DNA of 11,098 nt. Source: Corynebacterium sp. (lineage in GTDB: Bacteria; Actinomycetota; Actinomycetes; Mycobacteriales; Mycobacteriaceae). The position numbers were made by a program, and so were the translations under genes. The notes under the pieces were generated by a model. The model searched no databases and was not told where the DNA came from. It saw only the letters and a program-made list of their open reading frames with translations. The stretch is from assembly GCF_030530965.1 (NCBI RefSeq), contig NZ_JAUMTY010000058.1:1-11098 (forward strand), read 5' to 3'. This document shows positions 5,889-11,098 of this stretch, in pieces. The stretch's first letter is position 1. Each line of letters opens with the position of its first letter.

Positions 5889-7262
5889 GTGAATTTTCTG
5901 ACTGAAGGCCTTATTGACTGCGTTATTGTCGTGGTTCTTTTGGCTATTGCCGCGATTTTTACAGCAGTAGAGACCGCATTGATCTCGATTTCACGCGCCC
6001 GTGTTGAAGACATGGATGAGACACGGAGCACCCGCACGTTATTGGCGATATTGGATAATCGGGCTCGTTTTATTAACCCCCTCATTCTTGTGCGAACCGC
6101 GTGCGAGGCGGGAGCATCGGTCATTATTATGGTCCTCGCTATTCGGTTAATTCACGAGGCTGCCGTTGTTGTTGCGATTGTCCTGCTTACGGTCCTTTCT
6201 TATGTGTTCTTGGGTGTGGTCGGACGAACTGTCGGCCGCCAAAACCCCTACACGGTTGGTTTGCGAGCGGCGTTTTTCTTACGACCGATTGTGAAGTTAT
6301 TTAGCCCGCTGGCATCGTTGCTCATTTGGTTGGGAAATGTTTTTACGCCCGGAAAGAAATTCGAACAAGGGCCCTTTACTAACGAGGTTGAGCTTCGTGA
6401 AATGGTGGACATAGCCTCGGAACGCGGTGTTGTTCAGGTCGAAGAGCGACGAATGATTCAGGCTATTTTCGACTTAGCTAATACGCGTGCTCGGCAAGTG
6501 ATGGTTCCACGAACAGATATGTTGTGGATTGAATCGGAAAAGAGCGCACGCCAGGCAACCCGTTTGTGTGTTCGCTCAGGCCACTCCCGCATTCCTGTCG
6601 TCGGTGAGAATGTCGATGATATTGAGGGCGTTGTTTATCTGAAAGATCTCGTGGCTTTGTCCTATGACGATCCCAGTAAAAACTCGACGCCGGTCAAAGA
6701 AGTCATGCGCCCGGCGGAATTTGTTCCCGATTCTCTGCCCTTAGACGAGCTCTTGGGCGACATGCAGACATCCCACGACCATATAGCTCTTCTTGTCGAC
6801 GAATTCGGCGCCATTGCTGGTTTGATTTCCATTGAAGATATTTTGGAAGAAATCGTGGGAGAGATCAGCGACGAGTATGACGAGGACGAAGTTGCCCCCG
6901 TCGAGGAACTCGACGATGGATCGTTCCGACTAGTTGCACGGTTCTCTCTAGACGAATTGGTTGAGCTCTACGACGAGAAGCGGGGAATTGATATCGAATT
7001 CTCCGAGGAGCAGCTCGAGGACGTCGAGACCGTCGCAGGTTTGTTGGCCTTTGAGCTAGGCCGTGTTCCACTACCGGGTGCCCAGGTCACGACGGCGGGG
7101 CTCACGTTCCGCGCTGAGGGAGGACACGATCGTCGAGGCCGCATCCGGATTACCAGCGTCGTTGTGAGCCGTTCGGCCACGTCCAGTGAACCTGTCAATG
7201 GTGATGACCCGAAAACTGAGATCGTCCGCAGCGGCGCGGGTGATCACGAGTCTGAATCATGA
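5889..7262 (+). CDS. CNNM/CBS/CorC-domain membrane protein (HlyC/CorC family)
   Basis: A 457-residue protein with the family's full architecture. N-terminal CNNM (DUF21) membrane domain with hydrophobic segments at about 8-31, 70-90, 91-113 and 125-152; then the linker TNEVELREMVDIASERGVV (164-182); a CBS pair (~204-325) with the MVPRTDM (205-211), GHSRIPVV (231-238) and LLVDEFGAIAGLISIEDILE (301-320) motifs; and a C-terminal CorC/HlyC transporter-associated domain (~340-425). A short polar tail follows. Related proteins are linked to magnesium/cobalt efflux or magnesium homeostasis; the older 'hemolysin' label is misleading. Position next to ybeY parallels E. coli ybeZ-ybeY-ybeX, but E. coli YbeX lacks the membrane domain. 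Transport and the substrate are inferred. The GTG start at 5889 puts the first membrane helix in the normal place; its Shine-Dalgarno is poor (AAAG near 5873-5876), so coupling to ybeY, 17 bases upstream, is plausible. The AT content is higher here than in phoH. Confidence 0.92.
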   Translation: MNFLTEGLIDCVIVVVLLAIAAIFTAVETALISISRARVEDMDETRSTRTLLAILDNRARFINPLILVRTACEAGASVIIMVLAIRLIHEAAVVVAIVLLTVLSYVFLGVVGRTVGRQNPYTVGLRAAFFLRPIVKLFSPLASLLIWLGNVFTPGKKFEQGPFTNEVELREMVDIASERGVVQVEERRMIQAIFDLANTRARQVMVPRTDMLWIESEKSARQATRLCVRSGHSRIPVVGENVDDIEGVVYLKDLVALSYDDPSKNSTPVKEVMRPAEFVPDSLPLDELLGDMQTSHDHIALLVDEFGAIAGLISIEDILEEIVGEISDEYDEDEVAPVEELDDGSFRLVARFSLDELVELYDEKRGIDIEFSEEQLEDVETVAGLLAFELGRVPLPGAQVTTAGLTFRAEGGHDRRGRIRITSVVVSRSATSSEPVNGDDPKTEIVRSGAGDHESES

Positions 7263-7265
7263 TGA

Positions 7266-7295
7266 GTGATGAGCATGGCGGGCACATGTCATCAC
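7266..7295 (+). other. Strong hairpin between the CBS gene and era
   Basis: GTGATGA (7266-7272), a bulged G at 7273, and CATG (7274-7277) pair without mismatch to CATG (7285-7288) and TCATCAC (7289-7295): 11 pairs, one bulge, a 7-base loop. It begins 4 bases after the stop codon of the CBS gene. No T-run follows, so it is not a textbook terminator; it may be a weak terminator, an mRNA 3' stabiliser, a processing site or a protein-binding palindrome. The AT-rich DNA after it (7298-7327, with TATCAT at 7302-7307) could hold an era promoter, but I see no convincing -35. Confidence 0.5.
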
Positions 7296-7357
7296 GCTAA
7301 ATATCATTGCTCCATAAATAACAAATTGCCCCACACGCTAGAAGGAGAATAAACGCG

Positions 7358-8290
7358 ATGGACGCACCACAAGGCAGTTCCCTGGGCGATCAACCCGATG
7401 GTTTTCGGTCAGGTTTTGTTAGCTTCGTCGGACGCCCGAATACGGGGAAATCGACGTTAACCAATGCCTTGGTGGGCGAGAAAATTGCGATTACTGCAGA
7501 CCAACCAGAGACCACTCGGCATCCCATCCGCGGTGTGATTCATCAGGATAATGCCCAGATTATCGTTGTCGATACCCCTGGGTTGCACCGCCCACGAACG
7601 CTCTTGGGCGAGCGCTTGAATGAAGTGGTTAAAGATACATACGCCGACGTCGATGTCATCGGGGTGTGTGTTCCCGCGAATGAGAAACTGGGGCCGGGGG
7701 ACCGGTGGATTGTGGAGAATGTCCGTAAAGTCGCCCCCAAAATGCCTTTGATCGGCATTGTCACTAAAACTGATATTGCATCAAAGGATGAAATCGGTGC
7801 CCAACTGCTCGCACTCCATGATCTTCTCGACGGTGCCGATGTTGTTCCATGTTCTGCGAAGGATAATTTTCAGCTTTCCACTCTTCTCGACGTTTTGACG
7901 AGCTGTCTTCCTGAGGGACCAAAGTTTTATCCCGATGAGCACGTGACGGACGAAGACCGTGACACACGCATCTCCGAATTAATCCGTGAGGCCGCGCTAT
8001 CGGGGCTGCGTGACGAGTTGCCTCACTCGGTGGCCGTGGAAGTCGACGAGGTTTTACCCAATCCCGACCGCCCTAACGTTCTTGATGTTCATGCCATTAT
8101 TTATGTTGAGCGTCCCGGTCAAAAGAAAATTTTATTGGGTAAAAATAATCGACGGATGGGTCGGATTATTTCTCAATCGCGTAAGTCACTCATCGAACTC
8201 ATGGGGCAGAACGTGTTTGTTGATCTGAGGATCAAAGTGCTCGATAATTGGCAGTCCGATCCTAAGTCCTTAGGAAGATTGGGCTTTTAA
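7358..8290 (+). CDS. era: Era, GTPase of 30S subunit maturation
   Basis: A 310-residue GTPase of normal Era length. G motifs in order: G1 GRPNTGKS (25-32), G2 ETTRHPI (51-57), G3 DTPG (72-75), G4 TKTD (136-139), G5 SAK (166-168). The C-terminal KH domain (~205-300) includes DELPHSVAVEVDE and the closing VFVDLRIKVLDNWQSDP, both typical of Era. Era binds the 3' end of 16S rRNA through the KH domain and helps assemble the 30S subunit, at the membrane or in the cytoplasm. Odd point: the KH loop, normally GXXG, reads GKNN (261-264), lacking the second glycine. The ATG at 7358 has AAGGAG at 7342-7347, 10 bases upstream. A 95-base gap with a hairpin separates it from the CBS gene, so it may have its own promoter; recO follows after 7 bases. 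Confidence 0.96.
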   Translation: MDAPQGSSLGDQPDGFRSGFVSFVGRPNTGKSTLTNALVGEKIAITADQPETTRHPIRGVIHQDNAQIIVVDTPGLHRPRTLLGERLNEVVKDTYADVDVIGVCVPANEKLGPGDRWIVENVRKVAPKMPLIGIVTKTDIASKDEIGAQLLALHDLLDGADVVPCSAKDNFQLSTLLDVLTSCLPEGPKFYPDEHVTDEDRDTRISELIREAALSGLRDELPHSVAVEVDEVLPNPDRPNVLDVHAIIYVERPGQKKILLGKNNRRMGRIISQSRKSLIELMGQNVFVDLRIKVLDNWQSDPKSLGRLGF

Positions 8291-8297
8291 TTCTTTT

Positions 8298-9098
8298 ATG
8301 CGTCAGAATTATCGCGACCGCGCCTTAGTAGTTCGCCATTACGATTTCAGCGAAGCCGACCGCATTGTGGTTTTGCTTACTCGTGAGCATGGCGTCGTCA
8401 GGGCTGTCGCGAAAGGCGTACGGAAGAATAAAAGCCGGTTTGGTGGTCGCCTCGCGCCGTTTGTCGTCGTCGATGTTCAGCTCTATGTTGGCCGGGGGTC
8501 ACTGGCGACGCTGACGTCGGCGGAAACGGTCCGCTCCTACAACCAGTTGATTGTTGATTCCTACGCCAAGTACACGGCTGCGTGCGCGGTGCTTGATGTT
8601 GCCGAGAAACTGACGGTGGGCGAAGAGGCCACGTTATGTGACGACGCTGCAGCGGCCATCCGCGATATTGCGCACTCCTGGCCGGTGGACTCAGCTGCAC
8701 AGGGGGAGCAGTCCAGCGTGCGTGGCGAGGGCTTGCCGACGTTGCGCGTCGACAAGTTTGTCCTGCGTGCCCTGGCTGCAGAGGGCTGGGAACCGCAACT
8801 GTTTTCCTGCGCCGGATGTGGCCAACCAGGCCCTCACCATGCGTTTTCCGCGTCGATCGGTGGGGCAGTGTGTGGTGCGTGTCGCCCGCCCGGAGCCTTG
8901 ACAGTTCCCGAGGAATCCCTGCGGTTGGCGTGGTGGCTTGCTCATGATCGCGACGGAGCGGTCCGCGATGCATGGATGTCGTCGGGCGATTCCCCAGAGT
9001 TTCGTCGTATAGCTGACGGGTGCCATGACTTGGTCGTCGAGCATGTGCAGTGGCATCTCGGCATGAAGCTGCGGACCGTCGAACTCATGGAAGGCTAG
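8298..9098 (+). CDS. recO: RecO, DNA repair and recombination mediator
   Basis: A 266-residue RecO. The N-terminal OB fold is recognisable from YRDRALVVRHYDFSEADRIVVLLT through HGVVRAVAKGVRKNKSRFGGRLAPF (residues 5-55). A helical middle follows, and a zinc site CAGC (171-174) ... CGAC (192-195) lies in the C-terminal domain. RecO binds single-stranded DNA and SSB and, with RecR, loads RecA at gaps. A polar linker around 130-147 separates the helical part from the zinc region. The ATG at 8298 follows the era stop by 7 bases, and the gap is T-rich without a Shine-Dalgarno, so translation is probably coupled to era. The era-recO pair and uppS downstream match the order in mycobacteria and corynebacteria. 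Confidence 0.94.
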   Translation: MRQNYRDRALVVRHYDFSEADRIVVLLTREHGVVRAVAKGVRKNKSRFGGRLAPFVVVDVQLYVGRGSLATLTSAETVRSYNQLIVDSYAKYTAACAVLDVAEKLTVGEEATLCDDAAAAIRDIAHSWPVDSAAQGEQSSVRGEGLPTLRVDKFVLRALAAEGWEPQLFSCAGCGQPGPHHAFSASIGGAVCGACRPPGALTVPEESLRLAWWLAHDRDGAVRDAWMSSGDSPEFRRIADGCHDLVVEHVQWHLGMKLRTVELMEG

Positions 9099-9199
9099 GT
9101 AGCTGGTTCCGCGTGATTACGCGCCCGCGCTCGGTTGGTCGTCGGACCAGGTCGGCAGGTGGTCGTGAACACCAATACCGGTCTGGCAGAATATTCCAT
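9099..9199 (+). promoter_or_regulatory. recO-uppS intergenic region with small hairpins and possible -10
   Basis: Two clear short hairpins: CGCGT-GATT-ACGCG (9110-9123) and TGGTC-GTCG-GACCA (9136-9149). An 8-base palindrome GAATATTC lies at 9189-9196; its GAATAT (9189-9194) is a poor -10 candidate, which would place a transcript start at or next to the GTG at 9200 and give a leaderless or nearly leaderless uppS message. No Shine-Dalgarno is seen before 9200. Function is unproven. Confidence 0.3.
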
Positions 9200-9955
9200 G
9201 TGAATTCTTCGTCATCTGTTCAACTTCCATCTGCTCCGCCTGATCTTCCCGCTGACTTGATTCCTCGCCATATTGCTCTGGTGATGGATGGGAATGGTCG
9301 ATGGGCTCGGGAGCGTGGTCTTCCCCGCACAGAGGGGCACAAGCGCGGTGAGGCCGTGCTGATGGACGCCGTCGATGGTTGTCTCGAGGCCGGGGTCAAC
9401 ACTTTGTCGGCCTACGCGTTTTCGACTGAGAATTGGCGACGCAGCCCTGAAGAGGTTCGCTTCATCATGGGGTTTAGCCGTCGGGTGTTGCACGATCATC
9501 GCGATGAGCTGGATGCGAAGGGCGTTCGCATTCGCTGGATCGGCCGTCGTCCCCGGTTGTGGAGGGTAGTTATTCGCGAGCTGGAGAAGGCTGAGGCTCA
9601 GACCGTGAATAACACCCGAATGACGCTCAACATGTGCATTAATTATGGCGGTCGTGCGGAAATTGCGGACGCCATGAAATTAGTGGCCGAAAAAGTTCAG
9701 AGTGGTGAAATTTCTCCTTCGGATATCACTGAAAAAAATATTTCATCATTCTTATATGATCCGGAAATGCCCGATGTAGATTTATTTCTTCGCCCGTCGG
9801 GAGAAAAAAGAACCTCGAATTTCCTCTTGTGGCAATCCGCCTATGCGGAGTATGTTTTTCAAGATGTTCTTTTCCCCGATTTTACGAAGAACCATATTTG
9901 GGCCGCTATAAATGAATACGCTCACCGTGACCGTCGTTTCGGTGGGGTCAAATAG
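9200..9955 (+). CDS. uppS: Isoprenyl diphosphate synthase (cis-prenyltransferase, UppS family)
   Basis: A 251-residue cis-prenyltransferase from GTG 9200. The family adds isopentenyl diphosphate in Z configuration to an allylic diphosphate; in this order the recO-linked copy corresponds to mycobacterial Rv2361c, which makes decaprenyl diphosphate, the carrier for peptidoglycan and arabinogalactan precursors. Visible motifs: HIALVMDGNGRWA (24-36) with catalytic Asp30, GHKRGEAV (46-53), AYAFSTENWRRS (71-82), NYGGRAEI (148-155) and RPSGEKRTSNFLLWQ (198-212), which holds the IPP-binding Arg and Ser. Start choice: the frame is open upstream past a GTG at 9050 inside recO and a GTG at 9113, but the extra residues are Arg-rich and unlike the family; 9200 gives a normal length. 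There is no Shine-Dalgarno at any of them. The last ~100 codons are AT-richer than the rest. Chain length of the product cannot be read from the sequence. Confidence 0.93.
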   Translation: MNSSSSVQLPSAPPDLPADLIPRHIALVMDGNGRWARERGLPRTEGHKRGEAVLMDAVDGCLEAGVNTLSAYAFSTENWRRSPEEVRFIMGFSRRVLHDHRDELDAKGVRIRWIGRRPRLWRVVIRELEKAEAQTVNNTRMTLNMCINYGGRAEIADAMKLVAEKVQSGEISPSDITEKNISSFLYDPEMPDVDLFLRPSGEKRTSNFLLWQSAYAEYVFQDVLFPDFTKNHIWAAINEYAHRDRRFGGVK

Positions 9956-9973
9956 TGGCGACGGAGTGATGTA

Positions 9974-9992
9974 GCGGCCAGGGCCTGGCTGC
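9974..9992 (+). other. Hairpin after uppS
   Basis: GCGGCCAG (9974-9981) pairs with CTGGCTGC (9985-9992) over 8 positions including one G-T wobble, around a 3-base loop. It lies 19 bases after the uppS stop. The following bases are G/T-rich without a T-run, so it is at most a weak or Rho-assisted terminator. Confidence 0.35.
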
Positions 9993-10031
9993 ATGGTTGT
10001 GGGGTTGATGGTGTGTACCGAGGAGTGATCG

Positions 10032-11098
10032 ATGAATTCGAAGAAGACCACTGATGTCCCTACCCCTACCCGCAGGCAAATCAACCGGTGGCAGCGCTAT
10101 TTAGCGAATGAACGCGCTGAGGCGGCGGTGTATCGCGAACTCGCCCGGAAGAAAACGGGGGAAGAGCGCACCATTCTTTTAGAGATCGCTGAAGCCGAGC
10201 ACCGTCACGAGGAGTACTGGCTGGAGCGCCTCGGTGATCGGGTGGGGATGCCGCGTTCGCCCAGCTGGGGGACGCGTTTCCTCGGCTGGATGGCAAAAAA
10301 CATGGGCTCCGTCTGGGTCTTGGCACTTATGCAGTCTGCAGAGACCCGCTCCCCGTATTTGAAAGACACCGACGCTACCGAGCAAATGATTGCCGACGAA
10401 GCGATCCACGCCGAGGTTGTTCGTGGTCTGGCAGCTCGCGGGCGAGAAAACATGTCGGGGAGTTTCCGCGCAGCGGTATTCGGCGCCAACGATGGCCTGG
10501 TATCGAACTTGGCGTTGGTGCTTGGTGTGATCGGCTCCGGGATTTCGCATCACACTGTCCTGGTGACCGGCCTGTCCGGTTTGCTAGCTGGCGCCTTGTC
10601 GATGGGGGCCGGGGAGTATGTATCGGTCTCCTCGCAGCGGAAATTACTTGCGGCGTCAGAGCCTAACCCGGAGGCGAAGCATATCGTCCCGAAGTTGGAC
10701 ATGAATGCCAACGAGTTGGCTTTGGTTTATCGGGCGAGGGGATACGACGCGGAGAAGGCTCAACGTAAAGCTGTCGAGGTCTTCGACGAGGTCACCCGCG
10801 CGATGTCCGCGCAGGAACAGCCGGGAGCGCGGGATACTGCACGCCGTATGGCTAACCCGGTGTATGCGGAGTCGCATGATGTCGTGGGTACTGCCTTGGG
10901 CGCGGCTGTATCAAGTTTCCTGTTCTTTGCGTCCGGTGCGATCATCCCGGTGTTGCCGTTCTTGTTGGGTATGACGGGGCTTTCCGCAGTGGTGGTGGCC
11001 TGCACGCTGGTGGGGATTGCGCTTTTGTGCACGGGAGGAACCGTCGGTTTGCTCTCTGGTACATCCGTGGTGAAGCGTGCGTTATTCCAGCTTGCGAT
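10032..11098 (+). CDS. Ferritin-like/VIT1 (CCC1) fusion membrane protein, 3' end beyond window
   Basis: The frame is open from ATG 10032 to the window end, 355 complete codons without a stop. Residues ~18-137 resemble a rubrerythrin/ferritin-like four-helix domain, with ExxH motifs at 54-57 or 56-59 (EAEHRH) and 123-126 (EAIH) plus acidic residues at 27, 30 and 36 that could complete a di-iron site. Residues ~143 onward are a VIT1/CCC1-type transporter: SFRAAVFGANDGLVSNLALVLG (144-165), GALSMGAGEYVSVSSQ (187-202), a charged cytosolic helical stretch (~203-280), then membrane segments at about 284-310 and 317-343. Family knowledge: VIT1/CCC1 proteins move Fe2+ or Mn2+ out of the cytoplasm, and membrane-bound ferritin-like fusions (MbfA type) export iron. 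The metal and direction here are inferred. GAGGAG (10020-10025), 6 bases upstream, and an in-frame TGA (10026-10028) fix the start. It is separated from uppS by 76 bases and a hairpin. Confidence 0.9.
   Translation, partial: MNSKKTTDVPTPTRRQINRWQRYLANERAEAAVYRELARKKTGEERTILLEIAEAEHRHEEYWLERLGDRVGMPRSPSWGTRFLGWMAKNMGSVWVLALMQSAETRSPYLKDTDATEQMIADEAIHAEVVRGLAARGRENMSGSFRAAVFGANDGLVSNLALVLGVIGSGISHHTVLVTGLSGLLAGALSMGAGEYVSVSSQRKLLAASEPNPEAKHIVPKLDMNANELALVYRARGYDAEKAQRKAVEVFDEVTRAMSAQEQPGARDTARRMANPVYAESHDVVGTALGAAVSSFLFFASGAIIPVLPFLLGMTGLSAVVVACTLVGIALLCTGGTVGLLSGTSVVKRALFQLA

Noticed and set aside
8398..8973. A 191-codon open frame on the minus strand opposite recO.
   Set aside because: It is antisense to a complete RecO with OB-fold and zinc motifs intact, and shows only Arg/Pro/His-rich shadow composition.
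9050..9199. A longer uppS beginning at GTG 9050 or GTG 9113.
   Set aside because: The added residues are Arg-rich and unlike the family, 9050 would overlap recO by 49 bases, neither has a Shine-Dalgarno, and the 251-residue form has normal length.

Overview
The window carries a block of bacterial housekeeping genes, all on the + strand and tightly packed, and it looks like an actinobacterium of the order Mycobacteriales, most likely a Corynebacterium. Three things point that way: the gene order hemW - hrcA - dnaJ2 - rsmE - phoH - ybeY - CBS/CNNM membrane protein - era - recO - uppS, which parallels the mycobacterial/corynebacterial order (in M. tuberculosis roughly Rv2374c back to Rv2361c); frequent GTG starts (dnaJ2, ybeY, the CBS gene, uppS); and a moderately high GC content with AT-richer patches. 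The species cannot be named from the sequence alone.

Layout. 1-677 is the C-terminal part of hemW (heme chaperone-like radical SAM protein, cut by the window start). 746-1768 is hrcA, the heat-shock repressor. 1769-1972 is a regulatory gap holding a near-perfect CIRCE operator (1825-1851), followed by dnaJ2 (1973-3118) and, 8 bases later, rsmE (3127-4026), the 16S rRNA m3U methyltransferase. 4106-5266 is phoH, which appears to start at a CTG codon, and it overlaps ybeY (5263-5871) by 4 bases. 5889-7262 is a CNNM/CBS/CorC membrane protein. A gap with a strong inverted repeat precedes era (7358-8290), which is followed 7 bases later by recO (8298-9098). A 101-base gap with small hairpins precedes uppS (9200-9955). 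From 10032 to the window end runs an incomplete ferritin-like/VIT1 (CCC1-type) fusion protein.

How the genes fit together. HrcA should repress the CIRCE promoter in front of dnaJ2, linking the Hsp40 co-chaperone to heat stress; rsmE may be co-transcribed with it. PhoH, YbeY, the CorC-like protein and Era form a conserved set tied to RNA processing and ribosome maturation (YbeY and Era both act at the 3' end of 16S rRNA, RsmE modifies 16S rRNA). RecO (recombinational repair) and UppS (polyprenyl diphosphate for the cell envelope) follow as usual neighbours. The last gene concerns metal (iron or manganese) handling.

I found no mobile element, CRISPR array, RNA gene or sign of a wholly new system. 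The points most worth checking are the CTG start of phoH, the altered KH-domain GXXG loop of Era, the CIRCE placed at dnaJ2 rather than at hrcA, and the low-complexity insertion near the N terminus of RsmE. No stretch longer than 300 bases lacks a gene.
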